The position numbers and the translations under genes are program-made. The notes below the pieces were generated by a model. The model made no database searches and was not told where the DNA came from. It saw only the letters and a list, made by a program, of their open reading frames with translations. From Candidatus Poribacteria bacterium (GTDB lineage Bacteria; Poribacteria; WGA-4E; WGA-3G), in contig VXMD01000078.1 of NCBI GenBank assembly GCA_009841255.1, forward strand, positions 32,464 through 68,462: a stretch of 35,999 nt of DNA, written 5' to 3'. How positions within the stretch are numbered: position 1 is the stretch's first letter; every line of letters starts with the position of its first letter. This document shows positions 1-9,000 of this stretch, in pieces.

Positions 1-186
1 GTTGCAGGCTACGTTCTTGATTAAAAAGCAGAAATAAAACTTGCACCTATACCGATTTTAATTGTTCCTTGCGGTTCGGTGAGGAGGGTTTGGATGTTGA
101 CGTGCCTCCCCGTGGAGCCGCCTGCGCCGTTGTTGCAGGCTACGTTCTTGATTAAAAAGCAGAAATAAAACTTGCACCTATACCGA
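1..186. repeat. Intergenic block with a 55-bp direct repeat pair
   Basis: A 55-nt sequence beginning GTTGCAGGCTACG occurs at 1-55 and again, identical, at 132-186. Between the copies lies one member of a dispersed repeat that runs from CCTTGCGG (67) to GCAGGCT (141). A short open frame crosses this block on the minus strand, but the two repeat copies are read in different frames there, so I do not call it a gene. The rest of 1-278 shows nothing recognisable. Confidence 0.8.
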
Positions 187-278
187 AAACCCGCTTGTTG
201 TTGGCGAGGTTTGTAACCCCACTTTACCTGGCCTAAATTGATATCCATAGATTCACTCTGCTCAACCCAACTGACTTC

Positions 279-1088
279 CTACACGGCATCCAGGGTCGGT
301 GTGTTGTCCTGACAGTGAACGGGTCGGAAGAGCGTCTGGCGTTTGAAGGGCATCTCTTCAACGTGTTTCGGATGCGGTTCCCATTTATGCCATTTATTTC
401 CAACCGTGTTGTAGCAGTGGAAAAGCGCGACCCGATCGATTTCTTCATCTGTCCATCTTGCACCGGTGTGTGTGATTGCCTCTGTGAAGATAAGCACGGA
501 ACCAGCGGGACAGGTATAATCCTCCCACAGCGGTGAATTGCGATCTGCCGTTGACTTGGGGGCAGGAAATGCCCCTTTATGACTTCCCGTGAGGAACATC
601 GTGCCACCACCGCCTTCCTGAACGGGATTGAGTTCCCAGACGACCCGCGTCAGTCCACTGTGTGCGCTGTCGTGGTGTAGATGATAGGTATGTGAGTTAC
701 CGGGGAAGTTGAGCATCCCACGCCCGCCGTGTGGACTGAAGTTGTCGTGTCCGTTCGGACGAATCGTTAGGAACGTGCCTTCCAATCGGAATCCATAACA
801 GTTCTCGTTCGCATAACCCGATGTAAGGAATTCGTTCATGAATCCGTGCACGACTGGATGGTCGGTGAGGGTCTCAAGGGGACCGCCGATGGGAGAGCGG
901 TGGTGTTCAGGAATTATTGATTCGGGTTCCTGTTTGAGTTGATAACAGAACTCGCGCATCTCTTTAACTTCGGTTTCGCTGAGTACACCTGGGAACAGAA
1001 GCCAACCGCGGGTATCAAACAGAAAACGCTGTTCTTCCGTGAGTGGGATCGGTGGTAGATTGTCAGCATTCGTCGTAGGATTCGGCAT
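279..1088 (-). CDS. Phytanoyl-CoA dioxygenase family protein (PhyH)
   Basis: A predicted Fe(II)/2-oxoglutarate-dependent oxygenase of 269 residues, acting in the cytoplasm. The jelly-roll metal site is visible: HxD at His138-Asp140 (context HLHHDSAH) and the distal His207 in ITHTGARW, with Arg211 as the likely 2-oxoglutarate ligand. I start at ATG 1088 because GGAGAGGA lies just upstream on the minus strand; a longer frame from 1127 adds 13 residues without a ribosome site. The substrate cannot be deduced. PhyH paralogues are very numerous in Poribacteria-like genomes and need not act on phytanoyl-CoA. The gene ends in TAG and appears to stand alone, followed by repeats. Family assignment is confident; substrate is unknown. 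Confidence 0.9.
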   Translation of the reverse strand: MPNPTTNADNLPPIPLTEEQRFLFDTRGWLLFPGVLSETEVKEMREFCYQLKQEPESIIPEHHRSPIGGPLETLTDHPVVHGFMNEFLTSGYANENCYGFRLEGTFLTIRPNGHDNFSPHGGRGMLNFPGNSHTYHLHHDSAHSGLTRVVWELNPVQEGGGGTMFLTGSHKGAFPAPKSTADRNSPLWEDYTCPAGSVLIFTEAITHTGARWTDEEIDRVALFHCYNTVGNKWHKWEPHPKHVEEMPFKRQTLFRPVHCQDNTPTLDAV

Positions 1089-1135
1089 AGTTTTGTCCTC
1101 TCCAGAGCGAGAGAGCGATGCCCGCATTGTCTGAA

Positions 1136-1172
1136 TCGCGGATTCTCGCGGATTTTACAGATTTCGCGGATT
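1136..1172. repeat. Short iterated CGCGGATT repeat
   Basis: Three copies of CGCGGATT with AT-rich spacers lie between the PhyH and Gfo/Idh genes. No gene is seen in 1089-1328. The motif resembles the iterated CGCAGAAA array at 28618-28706 in style but not in sequence. Confidence 0.6.
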
Positions 1173-1328
1173 TTAGGTTTCCTGTATGTCTAACGTCTTT
1201 AGCATGGTGTTGGGGTTCATTGGGACTTATGTTTACCAACAGTTCATCTCAAAAGTGCGTGTATAGTTATTGGTATAGCCAGTTGTTGATTCCGTTCGAC
1301 CCAACCTACCTTAACTGATAACTGACAA

Positions 1329-2486
1329 CTATTCATACAAACGCTCGTCTTCTAACGATAGCCAGGTGCCGTAATCACGAGGCATATCCCTTATTTCACC
1401 CAAACCGGCTTCAGCACGCCATCGTAGGAGTGGATGCTCTCGGTTTTTCTGGGGCAACTCCACACGTGTGCCGTAGACGGCGGACTCAAAGATTCCCATG
1501 AGAATCTCAATGACATGGCGACCCTCTTCGCCGTTGGATTCGTGTTCGCGATTTTCGTCCAAGGCGTTCACATATTCGTCAACGAAGCAGTAGTCGTCGG
1601 CATTCGCGCCCTTGTCTGGATCAAAATGGTCTGGATAGATAGACGCGAGGGCTTCCCACTGGTCGTGCGTACCGTCAGGGACGAAATGCGGCGTAGGGAG
1701 CCACCACGAACCTTTGAGTTCCGACCAGAAGAGTCTCCCTTCAGTGCCGTAGAGTTCCATGACGTACGCATCGGTGTCTACCTTCGGGAATCGGTGCTGG
1801 ATGAGCGTGCCGGTGACGTTTCCGTCGAATTGGAGCGTCGCGGTGGTGTATTCGCCTGCGACTGTTCCCATGCCAGCGGGTGAGGGGAGAACGTCGTCGT
1901 GTGTGATGGCGCGTCCACCTGTCGTCGCCTGTGTCACGACACTTCGGCAACGCCCACCGAAACGCATCATGTTATTGACGACATGTGTTCCGATGTTCAT
2001 TAACCCGTAACCGGCGTAGTAGCCTTTTCCAGAGGCGTAGATGTAGCGGAGGTCGCCGATTTTTCCTGCGTCTAAGACTTTGGCAACTGCCTGCATCGAC
2101 GGGCTCGTGCGGCGTTGATGATGGACGGCGACGCGAGCGTTTTTCGCTTTCGCCTTTGCCAATACCTCATCTGCTTGAACAAGATCGATGCAGAGTGGCT
2201 TCTCTACCTCGATGTTCACGCCGTGTTCAAGAACACGCATACAGAGCGGATAATGTGCCTCTGTTGCTGTGGGGATTGCGACAATATCGGGGGCTGTCTG
2301 TTGGATCATCTCGTCTAAGTCGGTGAAATGTGCAGAGACGTTCACGATGTCGCCGAGCGTCTCTAACCGCTCTTGGACGAGGTCGCAGAGTGCCACGATT
2401 TCGGTGCGTGGATGTGCGTGATACGCTTTTGCTGCCGAGGTGCCGCGACTCCGACACCCTAATATGGCAACACGATAAGTTTTCAT
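1329..2486 (-). CDS. Gfo/Idh/MocA family oxidoreductase
   Basis: An NAD(P)-dependent oxidoreductase of 385 residues, the usual length for the family. The N-terminal Rossmann segment carries a variant dinucleotide loop (ILGCRSRG, residues 8-15) ending in Asp35, and the family EKP motif is at residues 95-97. The C-terminal half has the substrate domain with a central His-rich segment (IGTHVVNN). The likely role is sugar or inositol oxidation, but the substrate is not readable. The ATG at 2486 is preceded by TATAAT seven bases upstream and by CCGCAAGG further up, an arrangement shared with other genes here and possibly giving a leaderless mRNA. The stop is TAG. It faces no obvious operon partner. 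Confidence 0.92.
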   Translation of the reverse strand: MKTYRVAILGCRSRGTSAAKAYHAHPRTEIVALCDLVQERLETLGDIVNVSAHFTDLDEMIQQTAPDIVAIPTATEAHYPLCMRVLEHGVNIEVEKPLCIDLVQADEVLAKAKAKNARVAVHHQRRTSPSMQAVAKVLDAGKIGDLRYIYASGKGYYAGYGLMNIGTHVVNNMMRFGGRCRSVVTQATTGGRAITHDDVLPSPAGMGTVAGEYTTATLQFDGNVTGTLIQHRFPKVDTDAYVMELYGTEGRLFWSELKGSWWLPTPHFVPDGTHDQWEALASIYPDHFDPDKGANADDYCFVDEYVNALDENREHESNGEEGRHVIEILMGIFESAVYGTRVELPQKNREHPLLRWRAEAGLGEIRDMPRDYGTWLSLEDERLYE

Positions 2487-2499
2487 GTTTTTAATTATA

Positions 2500-2619
2500 C
2501 CTTGCGGTTCGGTCAGCTGGGTTCGTAATCTTACGTGCCTTTCCGTATATCCGCCTGCGTGTTTTTGCGAACGCTGAAATCCAATGCGAAGAAAGTGTTT
2601 CTGCGTATTGTTGCAGGCT
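2500..2619. repeat. Dispersed CCTTGCGG...GCAGGCT repeat carrying a 49-nt insert
   Basis: A second copy of the repeat seen at 67-141 and 30029-30103. It starts 13 bases upstream of the Gfo/Idh start codon. After CCGCCTGCG it is interrupted by a 49-nt insert (2560-2608), then resumes with TGTTGCAGGCT. The insert matches 28693-28741 in inverted orientation at 48 of 49 positions. No gene lies in 2487-2743. Confidence 0.8.
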
Positions 2620-2743
2620 ATCTGTTTGATTTTAAAAAAACCTCTTTACTGACTGCCAGTTGTCAGTTGTAGTATCTGTGATGTGGTAATGTTAACTGAT
2701 TCAGGATTTGCTGTCAAGTTTTTTATGAGGGATCTAAGATCGC

Positions 2744-3787
2744 CTATTCTACATTCCACTGCTTGGCGCGTTTCATGAATACCAACGGATCCTGTAGCCA
2801 TTCTCCATAACCGATGTTCTTGTTATCTGTCAGATAGTCAAGTTTTTCATCAATGCAGGCGGCGAGATCGGCATCTTCGAGGGCGAGCGTAAATCCGCCA
2901 TACTCTATCTGTTCATCAAAGGCGGTGACGACAAGTTTGCCGTGTGAGGCGTGCGCGGCCTCCTGACTACCAACCTCGCCCCGCGCAATCGCATCGATAT
3001 GACCCGCGACGAGTGCCTCAAGCAGCTCGGACTCTCCTAAGACTTCACCGAGATAGATTATCTGCGGCAAGGTTTCCGTAGGTGGATAGAGATGTTGCCT
3101 ATCCGATAGGTTCGGAGAGGCACCGGCGGCTGTAATCGTGTAAACTGCTGTGCCATCAGCAACGACAGTCCTATCACGAGTCTCAACCTGGGTGCCCGAT
3201 AGAAGGACACCGTCAGCATCAACGAACCCGGTAAGCTGAAGTAAACGCGCCTCGCCCGTCGTGCCGGGAAGTACACCAACGCGAACTTCACTGTTGAGGG
3301 CTGCATGTGTGGAGAGACGCTCCGCGTCTTCAGCACGAACCAAAAGCGTTTGCCGAAACTTGATATGTCCGGATGTAAAGGTGACGACGGGCATACCTGT
3401 GGCATCTTGCCTCCGAGATTCCAGAATGGTGATGCCGCCTCCGATAATATCATACGTGGGTTCAGCTGACTTTAGCCAGATACCGTCCCATTCGGCGATA
3501 GCCGTTCGAGAGAACGTCAAACCCGCTCCTTCCATCGCTTCAAGGGCAGTCAATAGATCCGCTTCGTAACCGAGGTGTGTATTGAACGCAGCCGAAACAG
3601 GATCTTTGTTAGCACTGTAACTAATAGGGGCAAAATGGGCATAAAAGCCAACCTTCAACACTCGGGTTCCGTCCGTACAAGTGCCTGTGGCTGTTCCTTT
3701 TTGTGGGGTGGTGATTTGTCGCGCCTTCTCGCAACCTGAAAGGATCGCTGTAATGCATATGAGTAAGATAAAAAGTCGGAAACGCAT
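2744..3787 (-). CDS. Periplasmic solute-binding lipoprotein (SBP_bac_3-like)
   Basis: A predicted lipoprotein of 347 residues. A hydrophobic N-terminus (RLFILLICITAIL) ends in the lipobox LSGC, so Cys19 would be lipid-anchored. The rest resembles amino-acid-type extracellular solute-binding proteins: an early VGFYAHFAPISY strand, a GYEADLLTALEAM segment like the GFdvDLa motif, and a late segment in which helices alternate with short strands. The start is supported by AGGAGG eight bases upstream. No permease or ATPase is adjacent, so the transport partner is elsewhere or the protein acts as a sensor. Ends in TAG. The ligand is unknown. Confidence 0.75.
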   Translation of the reverse strand: MRFRLFILLICITAILSGCEKARQITTPQKGTATGTCTDGTRVLKVGFYAHFAPISYSANKDPVSAAFNTHLGYEADLLTALEAMEGAGLTFSRTAIAEWDGIWLKSAEPTYDIIGGGITILESRRQDATGMPVVTFTSGHIKFRQTLLVRAEDAERLSTHAALNSEVRVGVLPGTTGEARLLQLTGFVDADGVLLSGTQVETRDRTVVADGTAVYTITAAGASPNLSDRQHLYPPTETLPQIIYLGEVLGESELLEALVAGHIDAIARGEVGSQEAAHASHGKLVVTAFDEQIEYGGFTLALEDADLAACIDEKLDYLTDNKNIGYGEWLQDPLVFMKRAKQWNVE

Positions 3788-3941
3788 TGAAATCCTCCTA
3801 CTTTGACTTTCACGGAGGCTTCACGGAGATTTTTACGGACGTAGGTGGGCTGTGGGTTGCTAAGATGCCATAAACTATATCTCCATGAAAAAACGAATGT
3901 GAAAATAGAATTAAAGTGGGTCCTGTAGCATGATGCACGTC

Positions 3942-4050
3942 GCATGAATCAGAATCAACGGTATGAATGCCTTAATGGCATTCCCCGGGTATTCATGCCT
4001 TGAATCAACGGTATGAAGCCCATATGCGCTTCCCCGGACATGAACCGGGG
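3942..4050. repeat. Direct repeat with associated hairpins, possible mobile-element relic
   Basis: GAATCAACGGTATGAA occurs at 3952-3967 and again at 4002-4017. Each copy is followed by a CCCCGG-containing segment. The first copy sits inside an inverted repeat GCATGAAT (3942-3949) / ATTCATGC (3991-3998). This could be the end of a transposable element, but no transposase frame is intact. The rest of 3788-4260 shows no gene. Confidence 0.5.
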
Positions 4051-4260
4051 CGAGTACGCCGCAAAACTGTTGGTTTGGGTTTCCTTGTGGGAGGCGTGCT
4101 TTGCTTGGGTGTTTCTGCAAAGAAACCGTCCTGACTTTGGTGAGGAGGTGATGATAGGATTGTGAAATTTGCATTAACCTTTAGAAACCCAGTCACAGTA
4201 TGGGTTTATCGGGTATCGGTGGCGTGAGTGAATTTTGGGTTTACTGTGAAACTATCGATA

Positions 4261-4475
4261 TGTTGAAATATGTATAACAGAATACGTAATATTTTCTTTC
4301 TGAAGGCGCGGTTAACCCTTTAAAAATGTTACACTGGTGTAACATTTGGTGTACAAATAGGATCGGCAGAGAACCCAGTAACCGTAAGGGTTCAGGGGCG
4401 TTTTTTTTCTCAGTTTCGGATGTAAAAAAAATAATTTGGTGGAAAGTGTAACATTTTTATTTTATGCGAAGATGA
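4261..4475. repeat. About 214-bp direct repeat, copy A
   Basis: This block recurs at 5720-5933 with high similarity, so the two copies bracket the Rpn-like cluster. Inside is a 133-bp unit (4324-4456) bounded by 11-bp inverted ends AAATGTTACAC and GTGTAACATTT. The left end is itself half of a 24-bp palindrome (4324-4347). A hairpin GAACCC/GGGTTC (4371-4393) is followed by eight T residues at 4401-4408, resembling an intrinsic terminator on the plus strand. It could be a MITE or a small-RNA cassette. Confidence 0.75.
4371..4408 (+). terminator. Terminator-like hairpin with T tract in repeat copy A
   Basis: A 6-bp stem GAACCC/GGGTTC with an 11-nt loop is followed, after GC-rich AGGGGCG, by an eight-T run. 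The homologous hairpin in copy B (5830-5852) keeps the stem while the loop differs. No plus-strand gene lies upstream, so it may end a small RNA or be part of the repeat's own structure. Confidence 0.35.
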
Positions 4476-4500
4476 GTTTTTTCGGTAATTGGGCATATGT
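4470..4500 (-). pseudogene. Remnant of the 5' end of a DUF1156 methyltransferase gene
   Basis: Read on the minus strand this stretch gives ATGCCCAATTACCG followed by six A and CTCATC. It matches the first codons of the methyltransferase at 13926 (MPNYRKKLI) except for one missing A in the A run. The match stops at CTCATC and the sequence then passes into repeat copy A. It appears to be a fragment carried along when the Rpn-methyltransferase junction was copied. Confidence 0.75.
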
Positions 4501-4725
4501 TTATTGAATCAGTTTTTGTGCGAAGGCTTGGATGCTACGTGCGTGAATTGACTGGATATAAAGATCCTTGAGTCGTTCCAGATCGTCTATATTTTCAAGT
4601 GCAGGCCTTAAGGCATCCACAAGCTCTGTCGAGAACTTCGTTTTAAGAACGACCGAGATGTGTCTAATAGTCGTTTCTTTGGTAATCCTCTCGTGTAGAT
4701 GTTGGTAACCCTTAGATTCTTGCAT
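4501..4725 (-). pseudogene. Duplicated C-terminal module (B) of an Rpn-like protein
   Basis: A 74-residue frame starting MQESKGYQ and containing ALENIDDLERLKDL and AFAQKLIQ. It is a diverged second copy of the C-terminal module of the gene immediately upstream (4744-5595). It lies in the same reading frame as that gene, separated only by a TGA and six codons that resemble RIPEEL before the first module. It probably arose by tandem duplication of the last ~75 codons. It may be translated on its own, be read through to, or be dead. Ends in TAA. Confidence 0.6.
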
Positions 4726-4743
4726 GTGTCCCTCGGGTATGCG

Positions 4744-5595
4744 TCAGTCAATCAGTTTTTGTGCGAAATTTTCGATGTTCGGCACTCGAGGTGCTGCCAG
4801 AAGGAGTTCCTTAAGCCGTTCCAAATCATCAATGTTTTGGAGCATAGGCGTTAAGGCACGCACCGCCTCTGTGTGAAATTGCTGTTCAAGCAGGGCGATG
4901 ATGTGCTCGATAGTATTCTCTCTCAGCATGAGTTGGTAAAATTTAGATTCTTGCATGAGTTCCTCCGGTATACGTCTTTTGAAAAGTTGAGGGTCATACA
5001 CTATACTTCCAAAAAGGGAAATTGCGTAAAGTAAATCGGCCTGTGTTTGCTGATCGACAGGCGCTGTGCGCGTTGCATCAATACACGCTTGCACCCAGTG
5101 CTCTGGGTCCATGCCCGTGGGCGGTTTCATGAGCGGTGTGAAGGGCAGTATACCCGGGGTCTGTATCTCTAAAACCGCCTGCCCTTCTATTTCAATGAGC
5201 CGGATGACTTTATAGCGATTAGTGTGTTCGTAGCCGTTCCACTCGTAAGTGTATCCGCCTGGATCATTCCTGCCCGCGTTGGGGTGAAAGTAGATAACGT
5301 TGGAATAGACGGGTATCTGATGTTCACCGACAAGGTATCCTTGATATTGCGCGTTCCGTGCTCACATCGGTTTGCGAGTGCTATCGCGGAGCTGCAATTC
5401 GACGTGTAGGATTACCTCTTGCTTGTTGACGCGGACGCGTTTTGTGATATCGGTCTGCCGAGCGATAACGGTCTGTTGCTCGGTGTCAAGGTCTTCGATG
5501 ACTTCGACATCTTCCTCGCCAAGTACAAATCTCGAAAGGTCGACGGCGTGATCTGCCCATAAACTTTTCCCCAAATTGTCGTAGTCTTGTGCCAT
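4744..5595 (-). pseudogene. Rpn-type PD-(D/E)XK nuclease-like protein, interrupted by one in-frame TGA
   Basis: The frame from ATG 5595 (MAQDYDNLGKSLW) to TGA 4744 spans 284 codons with a single internal TGA at 5364-5362, after STRKPM. Codons after it continue in the same frame (ARNAQYQGYLVGEHQIPVYS) without a shift. From what I recall of the family, the residue there is Trp (PMWAR). The N-terminal part has the VILHVELQLRDS strand expected of the Rpn/YhgA-like nuclease fold (ExQ variant); the C-terminal part has the helical MQESK...FAQKLID module. Rpn proteins are linked to recombination and transposase-like nuclease activity. The start is preceded by TTGACA-18-TACACT directly abutting the ATG. 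A homologous broken copy lies at 13930-14681. Family call is moderate. Confidence 0.6.
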
Positions 5596-5601
5596 GGATA
5601 T

Positions 5602-5631
5602 AGTGTACCTCAACACGTGAAGGAATGTCAA
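5602..5631 (-). promoter_or_regulatory. Promoter of Rpn-like locus 1 (weak -10)
   Basis: On the minus strand TTGACA (5631-5626) is followed by an 18-base spacer and TACACT (5607-5602), then six bases and ATG 5595. The arrangement matches the locus 2 promoter at 14688-14717, where the -10 is a perfect TATAAT, so this copy seems to have decayed. Confidence 0.55.
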
Positions 5632-5719
5632 GCAAATGTCGGCAGAATCATCAAGTGAGCGATCGAGTGTGTAAAGTTTTTAACGTGCGCTTATCAGGAG
5701 TGAGTCCTGTAGCATAAAC

Positions 5720-5933
5720 TGTTAGAATGTATATAACATAACGCGTAATATTTTCTGTCTGAAGGAGCGGTTAACCCTCTGAAAATGTTACACTGGTGTA
5801 ACATTTGGTGTACAAAGGAGATCGGAAGAGAACCCAGTGCCTGTAAGGGTTCAGGGGCTTTCTTTTTCTTATCTTCGGATGTGAAAAAAATAATTTAGTG
5901 GAAAGTGTAACATTTTCTCCTACGCGAAAATGA
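5720..5933. repeat. About 214-bp direct repeat, copy B
   Basis: Second copy of the block at 4261-4475. It contains the 24-bp palindrome AAATGTTACAC-TG-GTGTAACATTT (5783-5806), the hairpin GAACCC/GGGTTC (5830-5852) and a third GTGTAACATTT at 5905-5915. The distance from palindrome start to the last arm is 133 bp in both copies. No gene is seen in 5632-6079. Confidence 0.75.
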
Positions 5934-6079
5934 ATCGTTTGAACAGTGCTAACCTTGACTAAAAATTATCTAAATGTTATTTTTTTTGAACTATCCGACC
6001 TCTACACTTTTAGGCGTGAGATCTGGTGATTTCGTGAACGTTCCATGAATCGTCATGAACAGTAGCAAAGTGTTCAAGG

Positions 6080-9000
6080 TCAATCCTCTAGATCGGGTAA
6101 AACAAATCTACCCGAATTGAGCAGGTTTTCACGGATGAGTTTTGTCTTCGAACGGACACTTTCGTCCTTGCTTTCACGTCCCGCTTTCAGAATTGCGTTT
6201 GCTACCTCTTTCTGGATGTAGATATTGTCTTTTTTGGTTCCCTCGGTTAACTTAAAGAAGCACTCAACTACCATCTCGGTATGATTTGGAAGCATTTCAC
6301 ACAATGTTTTAACATGAATCCCCCAATCCTCTACTTTACATATATCCAAGACTTTAGAATATGTCTTCAATCGCCATTCAGTGCTTAGACACTCGGCTTG
6401 CAACCATGTAGTAAAATATCGAAGTTCAGTCGGTTCTTCAAATCTGAGACGCCAGTCACAGAATTTTCTTGCTCTATCTTCTGTATTTTGGTTTAGGTCT
6501 TTTCCAGTATTCCACAGACGATGACCTATATAGTTGAACAAATTAGCCCAATGCTTTTTACCTGTTTGTTGGTAAAATCGTTCAAGCAAGCTTTCTTGAC
6601 CTTCAAGTGGAAACATATCCAACAGGTAATAGTGGAACAGGCGTTCACCCAGGACCGTAATCGGTTCGCGACCCCCTTGATTGCGATTTTTAATGTCTCT
6701 TAGATGTTGCAGCGCAAAATTGAAGTCGTCTTTAAGAATCTTAAAGATAGGCTTGGATGCTCCATTGCCGAGCACGAAACTACTAAATGCCGCCGCCCAC
6801 TCGGGGAGTTTACTCTGTGGGAAAAAGTCTGATTTGTGCTCGATTGCCCATGTCTCATTGAGACTGCAAATCCAAGGATAATTTTTCCCCAGAATGGCAT
6901 ACTCTGGCAGCGTTAAAGGGTAATTGGTCTCCGGCGAAAAGCGTTTTTCGAGAATTGTTGTCACTTCGGGAATATTGGGGTCTGAATCGTGATCCCGCAG
7001 CCAGAAACCGAATGTGATCAGATTCTCCAGTGCTCGGCTTCGGGTATTATTGATACCTTCGGTAAGTGGATCGTATTGATTCATGACTTTCAGGTGGTTC
7101 TCATCTAATCGCCGATCATGTTGTGTGCAGATCGTTTCTAAAAGTTTGGCTAATTGTTCTCGGGCAACAATAGGGACATCTACCTCCTTTTCAAAGCAGA
7201 CACCGATAAAGTCGCCGACTGCGCGTCGCGAATTAGACCACTGTGGGTTCTCTCTGGATTCATCGCCGAGTTTGTAGTCTGCATTATGCTCTCGGTCAGG
7301 ATGTGAAAGTACCCACTCATAGAAGGTCAACCATTCATTCAGTTGATTGAAGTTCTTTTCCTTTACGTGTGCTTGCATTGCATAAATCATCATCCGCACG
7401 TAAATGGGACGTTCAATTCTTTCACCATTTTCCATCCAGAATCGGAGTCTGTTGGTGTCAGGAATGATCGACTCTTTGAAAAGAGTCTGAAAAGTGTTGG
7501 CAAGTGCTTCAATATTTATTTTTACAAATGAGTCGTGTTCGGCGATCTCATCTTCTGTTTCCCATTCGTTTATGCGTGCAAGCAACTGCTCATCCGTGAG
7601 ATTGGCGAGGTCTTCGAGCAAGTATGGACTACGATTAGACACGGCTCCAACCTTTACTCCAAATGGTGGGTAGTTTTCATCGGAAATCCGATCGTCTGCT
7701 TTACTTTCCAACTCTTGGAAGTAAGTTTTATATTCGTCAAATAGCACAGAGGCAAAGGGTGTAAGTTGCTGTCGATGGAAATAATGTTGGCGTTTCTGAA
7801 AAAGTTCCTCGGTGAATTTCTCTCCCAGCCATTCTCGGAAATCATCTTTTGGTGGACCACTGCGGATAGCATCAAAGATTCGTGTTCGTTCCTCTTTAGT
7901 GAGTAACGTTTCCTTGAAGTGATCACAGGCCTGTCGTATCATCTGTTGGAATTCGTAAGAGTGTTCTGACTGATGATAATCTTTACGCTCCAAAATCAAT
8001 TCTCGTATCCACGGTTTTGTGCTTTCATTTGGATATTGCGAGTAAAGATGCTGGCGTAAGCGTTTGAAAATTTTCCATTTCTGCTTTCGCAACAACTTGT
8101 CCAAATCTGTAATTGCGTCATGTGATTTTTCAAAGACCTTCTCACAAGCAAAAGTCAATGTATGAACAAGCGTTTCATCCGGATTGCCATAATCTTTTTC
8201 TGGTATATGTAAGCGTGCAAACCAGATATTAGAAAAATCTTGTGCTTTATCAAACTCATCCTGATGTATTCGCAAACTCAACATATTTGATGTGGCATAA
8301 ATAAGGAGGCGTGCCACTTCACAGGGGTCCATTTGGGCAAGAGGACAAACTCCCTTAGTCATTATCTCGGAGTATTCCCAATGGTTGAATCGGGCAGATG
8401 GATGAAGTAGAGTACCCCAACTCATAGGATTTTCTTTTCGCCGCTTTTGCTTTTCCTTTAATCTTGGATCAGGAACAAACGCAACGAGAATTTTTGATAG
8501 TTCTAATGCGTCCGATATTTGATTTTCCTTTGTCCAATGTGCCAATAAGTCCGCATATCTATAGGTTCGAGATGGGTACTCCATACCTATAGGTTCAAGT
8601 ATTTTAGGCTTAAGTTTCGCAGACTGTTCTCCATGGAGCTGCAACGCGATGTCCAAAACCCCATCATAAACTCTTGGGTTATCAATTTTGGGAAGTTGTA
8701 ACACAATTTCAATGGCAGCATCCGGTACTTGACTGGAAATTTTCGCCAGATAACGTATTGGCCACCACAGAGGAAAAATCACTTGACCGTCACCGATTGG
8801 CTCCACGCTTGATGGATGTTTGAAATAGTCCCTTTTTTCGAGTTCAGGTAACCAACTGACATCTGTGATTTCGGCTATTTGCTGGAAAAAGAAAACCGAG
8901 TTTGCACCTCTACGCTCAATTAGTGAGAACATACGTTCAACATCGTTCTCAGATCTGTCAGGGGACCTTAAAATCGTTTGAATTTCTTCTTGATCTTGTG

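Noticed and set aside
21-248. 75-residue minus-strand frame as a gene
   Set aside because: It crosses two identical 55-bp repeats read in different frames, has no ribosome site and matches no family I know.
3655-4196. Short minus-strand frames between the lipoprotein gene and repeat copy A
   Set aside because: They overlap the lipoprotein start or the repeats, lack ribosome sites and resemble no protein family.
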